DNA of 64,000 bases from Prescottella agglutinans (GTDB taxonomy: Bacteria > Actinomycetota > Actinomycetes > Mycobacteriales > Mycobacteriaceae): NCBI RefSeq assembly GCF_004011865.1, contig NZ_RKLP01000002.1, forward strand, positions 124,001 to 188,000. Reading direction: 5' to 3'. Below the pieces are notes generated by a model, which ran no database searches, was not told the DNA's origin, and saw nothing but the letters and a program-made list of their open reading frames with translations. Shown piece after piece: positions 47,089 through 57,862 of the stretch (within the stretch, counting starts at the first letter, position 1; every line of letters begins with the position of its first letter). The translations under genes and the position numbers were made by a program.

Positions 47089-47636
47089 CACAGCGGCACC
47101 GGGGCCTGGCCGGCCGGGTACCAGCCCGGCAGCTTCTCGCCCGAGATCGAGCGCTGGATGCGCGCCTGCATGCCCTGTGACAGGGCGTTGTTCTGGATCA
47201 TCTCCATGAACAGCGCGGAGACGTTGCCGAAGTCGAAGAAGTCTCGCTGCCACGACCATTGGAAGTTGCCGCCGTAGCGGAACCAGCTTCCGCCGAGACC
47301 GTAGACCGAGTATTTGGTGCCGTCGGGGCGTGCGGTGTCGGAGATCTGCTTCCACAGCCCGATCACGTTGCCGCCGCGCTCGTCGATCACGAAATCCTGG
47401 TAGGGGTACTCCCAACCCTCGAGCCCCTGCATCTCCAGTCCGAGTGCGACATCGCGGATCTCGTCCCGTCCCACCGCCATGAAGTCCTGCTTGGGTCCGT
47501 AGTTCCAACCGTAGGTGGCGTCCTCGGTGTAGAAGTCCGCCAACGGCTTCCAGTCCCCGGCGGCTTCAGCCTTCTTGTTCGCGTCCACCCAGCGCTGCAC
47601 CATCTCGTCCAGCTCGCCGCGATCGAATCCGCTCAT
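47085..47636 (-). CDS. NTF2/SnoaL-like protein of the CYP51 cluster
   Basis: 183 aa, NTF2-like fold: VQRWVDANKKAEAAGDWKPL, then FYTEDATYGWNYGPKQDF and FVIDERGGNVIGLWKQISDT. The C-terminal third (FEMIQNNALSQG-type, ending GWYPAGQAPVPLW) extends beyond the minimal fold. It may isomerise, dehydrate or bind a steroid-like substrate. ATG at 47636 follows GAAGGAGACG. It lies between the ferredoxin gene and the 419-aa gene, overlapping the latter. Confidence 0.8.
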   Translation of the reverse strand: MSGFDRGELDEMVQRWVDANKKAEAAGDWKPLADFYTEDATYGWNYGPKQDFMAVGRDEIRDVALGLEMQGLEGWEYPYQDFVIDERGGNVIGLWKQISDTARPDGTKYSVYGLGGSWFRYGGNFQWSWQRDFFDFGNVSALFMEMIQNNALSQGMQARIQRSISGEKLPGWYPAGQAPVPLW

Positions 47637-47685
47637 CCTCACGTCTCCTTCGAAGGTCCTCGTGTGTGGGTGTTCTGAAATCTCT

Positions 47686-49318
<1,633 letters not shown>

Positions 49319-49322
<4 letters not shown>

Positions 49323-50119
49323 CTCGTCTCCTCGGAATTCGGAAGGGGTGCGAGCGGCGCCTCGGGCTGGACCTCGATGAGGACGAGATGGACACCCCGC
49401 GGCGCACCGACCACCGCGACGACGGCGTTGGCCATGTCGGAGGCGCGCAGCAGGTAGCCGTGCCGGGCAAAGCCCCACTTGGCCCACATCTCCGCGACCG
49501 GCGCGAGGATCTCCGGTGTGGAGTTCATGCCCATTCCCGTGAAGGTGGGCCCCGGTCGAACGATGGATGCGCGAATCCCGGTTCCCTCGAGCTCCATTCG
49601 CATCTGCCGACCCATCGCCTCGAGGCCTGCCTTGGCGGCGTCGTACGCACCCATCAGCGGACGTTGGCGGTCGGCGCAGTCCGACCCGATCAGGACGAAG
49701 TCGCCCCGGCGGCGTTCCCGCATCCCCGGCAGCACCCGGTGCGCGAGGCGGTGCGCACCGACGAGGTGCACGTCGATCTGCTTGGCGAAGCGGACCGTGT
49801 CCATCTCGTCCGCGGCACCGAACTCGAGGTCGCCGGCACCGGAGACCACGATCTCCGCCGGGCCGAGCGCCTTCTCGGCGGCGGTGACGAAGGCGTCCAC
49901 CGAGTCGTCGTCGGTGACGTCGAGGACGTGGGCGAACGCCTCTCCACCGTTGCTGCGGATCTTCTCCGCGATCGCCTCGGTCTCCGCCACCCGACGGGCA
50001 CCGAGCGCGACCGGGTGGCCGAGCTCCGCGAGCGCGTACGCGGTGGCCTCGCCGATCCCGGACGAGGCGCCGCTGATCAGCGTCGGTCGGCGGGTGGGGT
50101 TGGGTTCGAAACGGGGCAT
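49319..50119 (-). CDS. Short-chain dehydrogenase of the CYP51 cluster (Rv0765c-like)
   Basis: 266 aa, classical SDR. The nucleotide motif is SGASSGIGEATAYAL; the active site is S near 145 with Y159 and K163 in YDAAKAG. GARR after strand 2 suggests NADP preference. It probably oxidises or reduces a hydroxyl made by one of the flanking P450s. Its ATG overlaps the CYP123 stop by one base (TGATG) and its stop overlaps the CYP51 start, forming a tightly coupled three-gene unit as in M. tuberculosis. Confidence 0.9.
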
Positions 50120-51324
50120 CAGCGCACCTGCACCTTCATCGGCAGGGCCGCGAAGCCCCGCACGTTCGTGGAATGGACACGTTCGATTCCGGACTCGTCG
50201 ACCTCGTACTGCGTTACCCGCTGGGCGAACTCGGTGAGCGCGATCTTCGCCTCGAGGCGGGCGAGGTGCGCACCCAGGCAGAAGTGCACGCCGCCGCCGA
50301 AGCTGACGAGCTTGTTGGTGGAGTCCCGGCCGATCCGGTACTGGTCGCCGCCGTCGAACACCGCCTCGTCCCGGTTGGCGGAGCCGATCAGCAGCAGCAC
50401 CTTCTCGCCGGCGGGGACCGTCCGCCCGTAGTACTCGAGGTCGACCGCGGTGGTCCGGGCCACGATCTGGCTGGAGGTGTCGAACCGCAGCGTCTCCTCG
50501 ACCCAGTCCGACACCCGATCCGGATCGTTCAGAACCCGAGCGACCTGATCGGGATTGCGTGCCCCCCAGTACGCGGCGTTGCCGAGAAGCTTGGTGGTGG
50601 TCTCGTTGCCCGCGACCACCATCAGGAACAGGAACCCGAGGATCTCCTGGTCGGAGAGTCTGTCGCCGTCGATCTCGGCGTCGAGCAGCGCGGAGGTGAG
50701 GTCCTCGGTGCGCGCACGGCGCCGCTGCTCGATCATGTCCTTGTAGTAGGTCATCAGGCTGATCGACGCCTCGACGGACGCCTGCGGCACGTCGAGCACG
50801 CCGTCCTCGCGGTGCACCACCAGGTCCGCCAGCCGACGCAGTTCGGCCCGGTCCGCCGCGGGCACCCCGATGAGTTCGGAGATCACGTCCATCGGCAGCT
50901 TGCCGGCGACCTCGGCGATCCAGTCGAACTCGCCGGCCTCCAGCGCCGGTTCCAGGTACTGCTGGGTGAGTTCGAGGATCCGGCCGTCGAGTTCGGCGAC
51001 GCGGCGCGGGGTGAATCCGCGCGAGACCAACTGCCGCAACCGCGCGTGCCGCGGATCGTCCATCGCGAGGAACGACATCACCAGGTGCGCGTGCGGTCCG
51101 TACGCCGCCGGATCCAGCGAGACCCCGTTCGCGCTCGACAATCGCGTGTGGTCGCGGAACGCCCGCAGGACGTCGGAGTGGCGCGACAACGCCCAGAACC
51201 CGATCTCCGGATTGTGGTATAGCGGAGCCTCTTCGCGCAGACGCGCGTAGGTCGGGTACGGGTCCTCGTGGAATCCGTAGTCGTACGGATTGAAGACCAC
51301 GGGGTCGATCAGCGCTTCGGTCAT
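50119..51324 (-). CDS. Cytochrome P450, CYP123-like
   Basis: 401 aa soluble P450. The I-helix oxygen motif is VVAGNETTTKLL, the ExxR is EETLR, and the haem cysteine is C349 in FGGGVHFCLGAHLAR. Position and size match CYP123 (Rv0766c), whose substrate is unknown. ATG at 51324 lies 4 bp after the TetR stop, so the regulator and the P450 share a transcript. First catalytic gene of the minus-strand operon. Confidence 0.9.
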   Translation of the reverse strand: MTEALIDPVVFNPYDYGFHEDPYPTYARLREEAPLYHNPEIGFWALSRHSDVLRAFRDHTRLSSANGVSLDPAAYGPHAHLVMSFLAMDDPRHARLRQLVSRGFTPRRVAELDGRILELTQQYLEPALEAGEFDWIAEVAGKLPMDVISELIGVPAADRAELRRLADLVVHREDGVLDVPQASVEASISLMTYYKDMIEQRRRARTEDLTSALLDAEIDGDRLSDQEILGFLFLMVVAGNETTTKLLGNAAYWGARNPDQVARVLNDPDRVSDWVEETLRFDTSSQIVARTTAVDLEYYGRTVPAGEKVLLLIGSANRDEAVFDGGDQYRIGRDSTNKLVSFGGGVHFCLGAHLARLEAKIALTEFAQRVTQYEVDESGIERVHSTNVRGFAALPMKVQVR

Positions 51325-51328
51325 GTGA

Positions 51329-51889
51329 TCACTCCAGAATCTTTGTGGCGGAACGCTCCAGGCTGCCGGCCAGGTCTTCGTAGGAGCCGTACCCGATGCC
51401 GGCCCGGAGCAGCGCTCCGGCGTAGAGGAGGTCGAGGGTCTCGAGAGCTTCGGGATCCGCGGGCTCACCCAGCGCCTCCTCGAGTCGACCCCGGATCTCG
51501 ATGCCGATCCGCACCCGCAGGTGCTCGACGTCGGGGTCGCTCCCGAGGAGCGCGTTGGTAACGGCACTCGACAGTCCCGGCTCGTCGGCGAGCAGGAGGG
51601 CGATGCCGCGCAACACCGCGACGACGCGACCGGTCCGGTCGAGCCCGTCGGGCTCGGGCCGAGTCGACCGCGAGAGCCGGCGCCAGAAGACCTCGGCGAC
51701 GAGGTGCTCCTTGGACGAGAAGTAGGTGTAGGCGGTGGCCGGGCCGACCCCGGCGCGCGAGGCGACCGCCCGAACCGTCAGCCCGGCGAAGTCCTCCGCG
51801 CGCAGGACCTGTACCGCCGCCTCGCACAGCCTGTCGACGGTGTCCGCCTGCTTCGGTGTCAGGCGCCGACGTGTGGACTCGAAACTCAT
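51329..51889 (-). CDS. TetR-family regulator of the CYP51/aldehyde dehydrogenase cluster (Rv0767c-like)
   Basis: 186 aa. The helix-turn-helix is LTVRAVASRAGVGPATAYTY, followed by FSSKEHLVAEVFWRRL. ATG at 51889 is chosen; an ATG at 51910 would place coding sequence inside the operator-like palindrome. It heads the minus-strand operon (TetR-CYP123-SDR-CYP51-ferredoxin) and is divergent from the aldehyde dehydrogenase operon; related palindromes near both promoters suggest it controls both. Confidence 0.88.
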   Translation of the reverse strand: MSFESTRRRLTPKQADTVDRLCEAAVQVLRAEDFAGLTVRAVASRAGVGPATAYTYFSSKEHLVAEVFWRRLSRSTRPEPDGLDRTGRVVAVLRGIALLLADEPGLSSAVTNALLGSDPDVEHLRVRIGIEIRGRLEEALGEPADPEALETLDLLYAGALLRAGIGYGSYEDLAGSLERSATKILE

Positions 51890-51893
51890 ACTA

Positions 51894-51926
51894 GACACGT
51901 GTCCGGACATTACTACAGATATCTGT
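51894..51926. promoter_or_regulatory. Palindromes upstream of the TetR gene
   Basis: GACACGTGTC (51894-51903) and ACAGATATCTGT (51915-51926) are perfect palindromes immediately before the TetR start. AGACACGTGTCC here differs at one position from AGACACCTGTCC near 52069 in the aldehyde dehydrogenase promoter, a candidate shared TetR site. Confidence 0.65.
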
Positions 51927-52036
51927 CCAGCGGCACCCATTGAACACCTACCCCAGCTCCGATCGTCGAGCGTTCAGCCTGGTCAACCCGCCGACGCGAC
52001 CGATTCGAATCCGAAATTCGTTCCGCCGGAACAACA

Positions 52037-52080
52037 TTGCCATCGACATACGCTCGTACTATAGTCCAGACACCTGTCCA
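52037..52080 (+). promoter_or_regulatory. Promoter and operator of the aldehyde dehydrogenase operon
   Basis: TTGCCA (52037-52042) and TATAGT (52060-52065) are separated by 17 bp, a close match to a sigma-70-type promoter, rare in this GC-rich window. CCAGACACCTGTCCA (52066-52080), related to the site at 51893-51904, overlaps the expected transcript start, fitting repression by the TetR protein. Confidence 0.7.
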
Positions 52081-52099
52081 GCCAGAAAGGCTCCGCGCA

Positions 52100-53572
52100 A
52101 TGACGCTTCGACCGACCGACAGCTCCGCGCTCCTGATCGACGGCAAGCTCTCCCCCGGCTCGGGCGGCGTGTTCGAGGTGACCGATCCCGCGACCGAGGA
52201 GGTCATCGGCTACGCGGCCGAGGGGACCGCCGCCGACATGGACGCGGCGATCGCCGCCGCGCGCCGCGCGTTCGACAACACCTCGTGGTCACGCGATCAT
52301 GCCTTCCGCGCGCGGTGCCTGCGGCAACTGCGCGACGCCCTGCAGTCACACATCGACGAACTGCGCGAGATCACGATCGCCGAGGCGGGCGCGCCCGCGA
52401 TGCTCACCGCGGGCCCGCAACTCGAGGGGCCGATCGCCGACCTCGGCTACTTCGCCGCTCTGGCCGAAACCTACTCGTGGGAAACCGATCTCGGTGTCGC
52501 CTCCCCGATGGGGATCAGGACCCGGCGACGCGCCCTCAAGGAGGCGGTCGGCGTGGTCGGTGCGATCACACCGTGGAACTTCCCGCACCAGATCAACTTC
52601 GCGAAGATCGGCCCGGCGCTGGCCGCGGGCAACACGGTCGTCCTCAAGCCCGCCCCCGACACCCCGTGGTGCGCGGCCCTGGTGGGCAGGGTCATCGCCG
52701 AGGAGACCGACATCCCGGCCGGCGTGGTCAACATCGTGACCTCCACCGACCATCAGCTGGGCGCCCAACTGTCCCGGGACCCGCGCGTCGACCTGATCTC
52801 CTTCACCGGCTCCACCGCGACCGGCAAGGCGGTGATGGCCGCGGCATCCGAGTCGCTCAAGAAAGTGTTCCTGGAACTCGGCGGCAAGTCGGCGTTCATC
52901 GTCCTCGACGACGCCGACCTCGTGGCCGGGTGCGCGGTTGCCGCCTTCACGGTCTGTACGCATGCCGGGCAGGGCTGCGCGATCACGACGCGCCTGCTGG
53001 TACCCCGTGCGCGGTACGAGGAGGCCGTCGAGGCCACCGCGCGCACCATGGCCGGGATCCGGCCGGGCAACCCGGCCGAGCGTGGAACCGTGTGCGGCCC
53101 ACTGATCTCCGCACGCCAGCGGGCCCGGGTCGAGAGCTACCTGAAGCTCGCCGTCGAGGAGGGCGGCACCATCGTCGTCGGCGGCGGTCGACCGGCCGAG
53201 CACGAGCGTGGCTTCTTCGTCGAGCCCACCCTGATCACCGGCCTCGACAACTCGTCGCGCGTCGCGCAGGAGGAGATCTTCGGCCCGGTGCTGGTGATCC
53301 TCCCCCACGACGGCGACGAGGACGCGATCCGCATCGCGAACGACTCGCCGTACGGACTCTCCGGGTCGGTGTGGGGCACCGATCCCGACCGGGTCCGGAA
53401 GGTGGTCGACGGGGTCCGCACCGGCACGCTCGCCGTCAACGGCGGCGTCTGGTACGCCGCGGACGCCCCGTTCGGCGGCTACAAGCAGTCCGGCATCGGG
53501 CGCGAGATGGGCGTCGCCGGCTTCGAGGAGTACCTGGAGACCAAGCTCGTCGCGGAACCGGCGCAGGCCTGA
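52100..53572 (+). CDS. Aldehyde dehydrogenase (Rv0768 AldA-like)
   Basis: 490 aa NAD(P)-dependent aldehyde dehydrogenase. E259 (FLELGGKS) and C293 (HAGQGCAITT) are the catalytic base and nucleophile; ITPWNFPHQI and SFTGSTATGK are the cofactor and hinge motifs. It oxidises an aldehyde to an acid, possibly an alcohol product of the P450/SDR pathway. ATG at 52100 lies 35 bp from the -10 box. First gene of a plus-strand operon whose order matches Rv0768-Rv0771. Confidence 0.92.
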   Translation: MTLRPTDSSALLIDGKLSPGSGGVFEVTDPATEEVIGYAAEGTAADMDAAIAAARRAFDNTSWSRDHAFRARCLRQLRDALQSHIDELREITIAEAGAPAMLTAGPQLEGPIADLGYFAALAETYSWETDLGVASPMGIRTRRRALKEAVGVVGAITPWNFPHQINFAKIGPALAAGNTVVLKPAPDTPWCAALVGRVIAEETDIPAGVVNIVTSTDHQLGAQLSRDPRVDLISFTGSTATGKAVMAAASESLKKVFLELGGKSAFIVLDDADLVAGCAVAAFTVCTHAGQGCAITTRLLVPRARYEEAVEATARTMAGIRPGNPAERGTVCGPLISARQRARVESYLKLAVEEGGTIVVGGGRPAEHERGFFVEPTLITGLDNSSRVAQEEIFGPVLVILPHDGDEDAIRIANDSPYGLSGSVWGTDPDRVRKVVDGVRTGTLAVNGGVWYAADAPFGGYKQSGIGREMGVAGFEEYLETKLVAEPAQA

Positions 53573-53598
53573 CGGACCGATCGAGAAGGAGAAGGTAG

Positions 53599-54348
53599 AT
53601 GGGACGTTTCGACGGACGCACCGCCATCGTCACCGGCGCGGCGCAGGGCATCGGGGAGGCGTACGCGCGGGCGCTGGCAGCGGAGGGCGCCCACGTCGTG
53701 GTGGCCGACCTCAACCGCGAACTCGGCGAGACGGTCGCCAAGCAGATCGTCTCCGACGGCGGTTCCGCGGCCTTCAAGGAGGTCGACGTGGCCGAACCGG
53801 AGTCGGCGCTCGAGTTGGCGGCGTTCACGATCGACCGGTTCGGTAGCGTCGAGCATCTGGTGAACAACGCCGCGATCTACGGCGGCATGAAGCTGGACTC
53901 GCTGCTCACGGTGCCGTGGGACTACTACAAGAAGTTCATGAGCGTGAACATGGACGGCGCGCTCAACGTGTGCCGGGCGGTGGTGCCGCACATGCGCGCG
54001 AACGGCGGGTCGATCGTCAACCAGTCCTCGACGGCCGCGTGGGTGTACTCGAACTTCTACGGTCTGGCGAAGGTCGGGATCAACGGTCTCACACAGCAAC
54101 TCGCGTTCGAGCTCGGTTGGTCCAAGATTCGGATCAACGCCATCGCGCCGGGACCGATCGACACCGAGGCCACCCGCACCGTCACCCCCGGCAACATCGT
54201 CTCGGACATGGTGAAACGAATCCCACTGCAGCGCATGGGCACTCCCGAGGATCTGGTGGGCATGTGCCTGTTCCTGCTGTCCGACGAGGCGAGCTGGATC
54301 ACCGGGCAGATCTTCAACGTGGACGGCGGGCAGGTGATCCGGTCGTGA
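53599..54348 (+). CDS. Short-chain dehydrogenase (Rv0769-like)
   Basis: 249 aa SDR. TGAAQGIGEAYARAL binds the nucleotide, NNAAIYGG is the structural NNAG motif, and S143, Y154 and K158 (in FYGLAKVG) form the active site. D37 after strand 2 suggests NAD. ATG at 53599 follows GAAGGAGAAGG. Its stop overlaps the next gene's GTG by 4 bp, indicating translational coupling. Confidence 0.92.
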   Translation: MGRFDGRTAIVTGAAQGIGEAYARALAAEGAHVVVADLNRELGETVAKQIVSDGGSAAFKEVDVAEPESALELAAFTIDRFGSVEHLVNNAAIYGGMKLDSLLTVPWDYYKKFMSVNMDGALNVCRAVVPHMRANGGSIVNQSSTAAWVYSNFYGLAKVGINGLTQQLAFELGWSKIRINAIAPGPIDTEATRTVTPGNIVSDMVKRIPLQRMGTPEDLVGMCLFLLSDEASWITGQIFNVDGGQVIRS

Positions 54349-55253
54349 GTGACGACACCGCAGCGGCATCCACGGTCGGCTACATCGGGCTGGGCAACAT
54401 GGGCGCGCCGATGGCCACCCGACTGCTCGAGCGTCCCGGCCACCTGGTCGTGTGCGACGCCCGGGCCGAGGCCACCGAACCGTTCACGAAGGCGGGCGCG
54501 ACCGCGGTCGCGACGCCGGCCGAGGTGGCCGCGCGAGCGACGGTGATTTCGGTGACGGTGCTCGACGACGCCCAGGTCCGCGACGTCGTCGCCGGGCCGG
54601 ACGGCATCCTGTCGACCGCCCGGCCCGGGACGGTGATCGCGGTGCACTCGACGATCAGCGATCTCACGGCCACCGAACTGGCCGAGACGTGCCGGGCGCG
54701 GGGCGTCGACCTCGTCGACGCCCCCGTCAGCGGCGGCGCGCCCGGCGCGCAGCAGGGGCGTTTGGCCGTGATGGTCGGCGGCAGCGACGAGGCGTTCGAG
54801 GCGGTCCGTAAGCCGTTCGGCCACTTCGCGGACCTGGTCGTCCACGCCGGGCCGGTCGGTTCCGGCACCCGGATGAAGCTGGCGCGCAACCTGCTCCACT
54901 TCGTCTCGTTCACCGCGGCGGCCGAGGCGCAGCGGCTCGCCGAGGCCGCCGGCATCGATATCCGAAAGCTCGGCAAGGTCGTCCGGCACACCGACGCGAT
55001 CACCGGCGGTGCGGGGGCGATCATGCTGCGCGACACGACCGCGCCGGTCGCGGAGGACGATCCGTGGTTCTCGATCCTCTCCCACGTCCGCAACCTCGGG
55101 GAGAAGGATCTCGCGCTGGCGCTGGGCCTGGGCGACCGGTTCGAGGTCGATTTACCGCTCGCCACCCGGGCCCTCACCGGTCTCGGCCCCGGACTCGGGG
55201 TCGGCACCGGATCCGTCGCCGACCAGTCCGCCCACACGAAGGAGACCGCATGA
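54345..55253 (+). CDS. 3-hydroxyisobutyrate dehydrogenase-like oxidoreductase (Rv0770-like)
   Basis: 302 aa beta-hydroxyacid dehydrogenase. VGYIGLGNMGAPMATRL is the N-terminal Rossmann motif, DAPVSGGAPGAQQGRL the substrate-binding signature, and KLARNLL carries the catalytic lysine. The substrate is a beta-hydroxy acid or semialdehyde, not determinable here. GTG at 54345 overlaps the SDR stop and its own stop overlaps the CMD-like gene start. Confidence 0.9.
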   Translation: MSDDTAAASTVGYIGLGNMGAPMATRLLERPGHLVVCDARAEATEPFTKAGATAVATPAEVAARATVISVTVLDDAQVRDVVAGPDGILSTARPGTVIAVHSTISDLTATELAETCRARGVDLVDAPVSGGAPGAQQGRLAVMVGGSDEAFEAVRKPFGHFADLVVHAGPVGSGTRMKLARNLLHFVSFTAAAEAQRLAEAAGIDIRKLGKVVRHTDAITGGAGAIMLRDTTAPVAEDDPWFSILSHVRNLGEKDLALALGLGDRFEVDLPLATRALTGLGPGLGVGTGSVADQSAHTKETA

Positions 55254-55666
55254 GCGACCACAACGGCGACGCCGCGACGTCGGAGCGACGCAAGCGCGGA
55301 GTCGCGATGATGAACCAGGTGTACGGCTGGGAGATGCCGGCGGACGTGCCGGGCGACTTCTTCGCCGTCACCGCCGACCACCTGTTCGCGGACATCTGGA
55401 CCCGCCCCGGCCTGAGCCTGCGCGACCGCCGCCTGCTGCTGCTCGGGGCGATCGCCGCCCAAGGCCAGACCGACGTCGCGAAGATCCAGATCAACGCCGC
55501 CCTGCACAACGAGGAGTTGACCGAACAGCAGATCGAGGAGGCCGCGATCTTCCTCTGCCATTACGTCGGCTGGCCGCTCGGCACCGGGCTGAACAACGCG
55601 CTGATCTCGGTCAAGGCCGATCGCCGCAAGGCCGCACGCGCGGCGGAGAAGCAGCGATCCGAATAG
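55250..55666 (+). CDS. Carboxymuconolactone decarboxylase-family protein (Rv0771-like)
   Basis: 138 aa, CMD/AhpD superfamily all-helical protein (SLRDRRLLLLGAIAAQGQTD, LHNEELTEQQIEEAAIFLCH). The AhpD-type CxxC pair is absent, so decarboxylase-like rather than peroxidase-reducing activity is more likely. ATG at 55250 overlaps the upstream stop (ATGA). Last gene of the coupled aldehyde dehydrogenase operon. Confidence 0.88.
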   Translation: MSDHNGDAATSERRKRGVAMMNQVYGWEMPADVPGDFFAVTADHLFADIWTRPGLSLRDRRLLLLGAIAAQGQTDVAKIQINAALHNEELTEQQIEEAAIFLCHYVGWPLGTGLNNALISVKADRRKAARAAEKQRSE

Positions 55667-55715
55667 TCCGCCCGATTCGGGCGCGGCGCCGGCCCGATGG
55701 GCGGATACTGATTAA

Positions 55716-55729
55716 TAGAACACGTTCTA
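55716..55729. promoter_or_regulatory. KstR-type box upstream of the KstD-like flavoprotein
   Basis: TAGAACACGTTCTA matches TNNAACNNGTTNNA and is symmetric (TAGAAC-AC-GTTCTA). It lies 24 bp before the ATG at 55753 and overlaps the likely promoter, as expected for repression by the cholesterol regulator KstR. Confidence 0.75.
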
Positions 55730-55752
55730 CCCAGTCGAAAGGATCCACCTCC

Positions 55753-57234
55753 ATGTCGCAGTCGGTGTCCGGGGCATCCCCGGTCCGTCCCCTGTCCGCC
55801 GAGAGCATCGACACCTGGAACTACGAGGCCGACGTCGTGATCGCCGGCTACGGTGTCGCCGGGGCGAGCGCCGCGATCGAGGCGGCCCGCGCCGGTGCGG
55901 AGGTCCTGGTGCTCGAGCGGACCGGCGGCTGGGGTGGCGCGGCCTCGCTGGCCGGCGGCTTCATCTACATGGGCGGCGGCACCCCGCTGCAGAAGGCGCT
56001 CGGATTCGACGACACCCCCGCAAACATGAAGGCGTTCATGATGGCCGCCCTCGGACCGGGCGCCGACGAGGCCAAGATCACCGAGTACTGCGAGGGCAGC
56101 GTCGACCACTACAACTGGCTCGTCGACTGCGGGGTCCCGTTCAAGGAGAGGTTCTACGGCCAGCCCGGCTGGGAGACGCCGTTCGACGACGGCCTCATGT
56201 ACTCGGGCGGCGAGAACTCGGCCCCGTTCAACACGATCGCCACCCCGGCCCCCCGCGGGCACATCCCGCAGATGGCCGACAAGAAGGTGGGCGAGAAGGG
56301 CGGCGGCTACATGCTCATGAAGCCGCTCGTCGATACCGCCACCGCCCTGGGCGTGCAGGCGCAGTACGACATACGTGTGCAGACGCTGATCACCGATGCC
56401 ACCGGGCGCGTGGTGGGCGTGCAGGCCAAGCAGTACGGCAAGGACGTCACCGTCCGGGCGCGCAAGGGCGTGGTGCTGGCGACCGGTAGCTTCGCGTACA
56501 ACAAGGAGATGGTCGAGGCGTTCGCGCCGCGGCTCATCGGCCGCCCCGGCGCCGCGATCGAGGAACACGACGGCCGCTCGATCCGCATGGCGCAGGCGCT
56601 CGGCGCGGACCTCGCGCACATGGACGCCACCGAGGTCGCGTTCTTCGGCGATCCGCAGATGATGGTCCGCGGCATCCTGGTCAACGGGCGCGGCCAGCGT
56701 TACGTCAACGAGGACACCTACCCCGGCCGCATCGGTCAGCTCACGTTGCTGCACAACGACAATCAGGCGTACCTGATCATCGACGAGGAGGCCTACGAGG
56801 AGGCGAAGACGACGCCGACGTCCACGCCGTTCTTCCGGTTCCAGCCGAAGTGGGTGGCCGAGACCGTCGAGGAACTCGAGTCCGAGATGGGGCTGCCCGA
56901 GGGCACGCTGCAGGCCACGGTCGAGGTCTACAACAAGCACGCCGCGAACGGGCAGGACCCGGTACTCGGGAAGAAGCCGGAGTGGGTCAAGCCGATCGGC
57001 TCCCCGATCGCGGCACTCGATCTGCGGAACTTCACCGCCGGCTTCACGCTCGGCGGCCTGCGCACCAACATCGCCTCCGAGGTGCTGCACGTCTCGGGTG
57101 ACCCGATTCCCGGCCTGTTCGCCGCCGGCCGCTGCACCGCCGGCGTGTGTGCGTGGGGATACGCCAGCGGCACCTCGCTCGGCGACGGCAGCTTCTTCGG
57201 TCGCCGCGCCGGCGTCAGCGCCGCGCGGGGCTGA
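55753..57234 (+). CDS. FAD-dependent oxidoreductase (KstD/fumarate-reductase family)
   Basis: 493 aa. VVIAGYGVAGASAAIEAARA is the FAD motif (near 28-47), VLERTGGWGGAASLAGGF the ADP-ribose end, and GLFAAGRCTAGVCAWGYASG the C-terminal FAD contact. It resembles M. tuberculosis Rv0785 and 3-ketosteroid delta-1/delta-4-dehydrogenases. ATG at 55753 follows AAAGGATCC. The KstR-type box upstream supports a steroid substrate; monocistronic, closed by a hairpin at 57243. Confidence 0.87.
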   Translation: MSQSVSGASPVRPLSAESIDTWNYEADVVIAGYGVAGASAAIEAARAGAEVLVLERTGGWGGAASLAGGFIYMGGGTPLQKALGFDDTPANMKAFMMAALGPGADEAKITEYCEGSVDHYNWLVDCGVPFKERFYGQPGWETPFDDGLMYSGGENSAPFNTIATPAPRGHIPQMADKKVGEKGGGYMLMKPLVDTATALGVQAQYDIRVQTLITDATGRVVGVQAKQYGKDVTVRARKGVVLATGSFAYNKEMVEAFAPRLIGRPGAAIEEHDGRSIRMAQALGADLAHMDATEVAFFGDPQMMVRGILVNGRGQRYVNEDTYPGRIGQLTLLHNDNQAYLIIDEEAYEEAKTTPTSTPFFRFQPKWVAETVEELESEMGLPEGTLQATVEVYNKHAANGQDPVLGKKPEWVKPIGSPIAALDLRNFTAGFTLGGLRTNIASEVLHVSGDPIPGLFAAGRCTAGVCAWGYASGTSLGDGSFFGRRAGVSAARG

Positions 57235-57242
57235 CACCGGAC

Positions 57243-57283
57243 GATGGGGAACGCCGGGCCGGTCAGGCCGGGCGTTCCCCATC
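57243..57283. terminator. Hairpin between convergent FAD oxidoreductase and TetR
   Basis: Arms 57243-57260 and 57266-57283 (outer part GATGGGGAACGCC/GGCGTTCCCCATC) with loop GGTCA; 17 of 18 positions pair. Right arm extends into the last TetR codons. Confidence 0.8.
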
Positions 57284-57862
57284 GCCGTGAATCAGCGTCA
57301 CCGCGGTCCGCACCAACTCCAGGTCACCCGCCTTCGAACGTCGCAGCCCGATGTCGGATCGAACGACGGACGAGCCCTCGAGGAGACTGACCACGGCCTC
57401 CGCCAACGCGATTCGCCGGGTCTCGGTCACGTCCGGCCGAACACATGCGATCCGCTGCGCGACGTGCCCGACGTACGCGCGATAGAAGGCGCGCACCACC
57501 GCGGCGGTCTCCTCGTCGCCCCCGGCAATGGCCCAGATCTCCCGGAACAGTCGCACGCAGGCCGGATCGTCCTGCTCGGACAGGAGGACGTCGAGCATCC
57601 GCTCGGTGGCCTCGCGCGTGACCGCGATGTCCTGTCCCGACACCGCCGACAGACGCCCGAGCGAGCGTTGCAGAGTACGGTCGAGCACCGCCCTGATCAG
57701 GTCGGCGCGGGTGGGAAAGTAGTGCTGCAGGTGGCCGATCCGCACTCCGGCCTCCGCTGCGAAGTCGCGGAGCGCGGCATTCGCATTGCCTCGCGTGGCG
57801 AGCACACGTTCGGCGGCGTCGAGCAAGTCGGCCTGTCGCTGCGCTCCCTTGGACGACGTCAT
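57263..57862 (-). CDS. TetR-family regulator
   Basis: 199 aa. The helix-turn-helix is ANAALRDFAAEAGVRIGHLQ followed by HYFPTRADLIRAVL; the helical ligand-binding domain has LFREIWAIAGGDEETAAVVR, close to the BetI/AcrR-like branch. ATG at 57862 overlaps the stop of the saccharopine-reductase-like gene (ATGA), so the enzyme and regulator are coupled. Confidence 0.88.
   Translation of the reverse strand: MTSSKGAQRQADLLDAAERVLATRGNANAALRDFAAEAGVRIGHLQHYFPTRADLIRAVLDRTLQRSLGRLSAVSGQDIAVTREATERMLDVLLSEQDDPACVRLFREIWAIAGGDEETAAVVRAFYRAYVGHVAQRIACVRPDVTETRRIALAEAVVSLLEGSSVVRSDIGLRRSKAGDLELVRTAVTLIHGDGERPA

Noticed and set aside
55250-55666. AhpD-type alkylhydroperoxidase for the CMD-family gene
   Set aside because: The CxxC redox pair is missing; only one cysteine is present.
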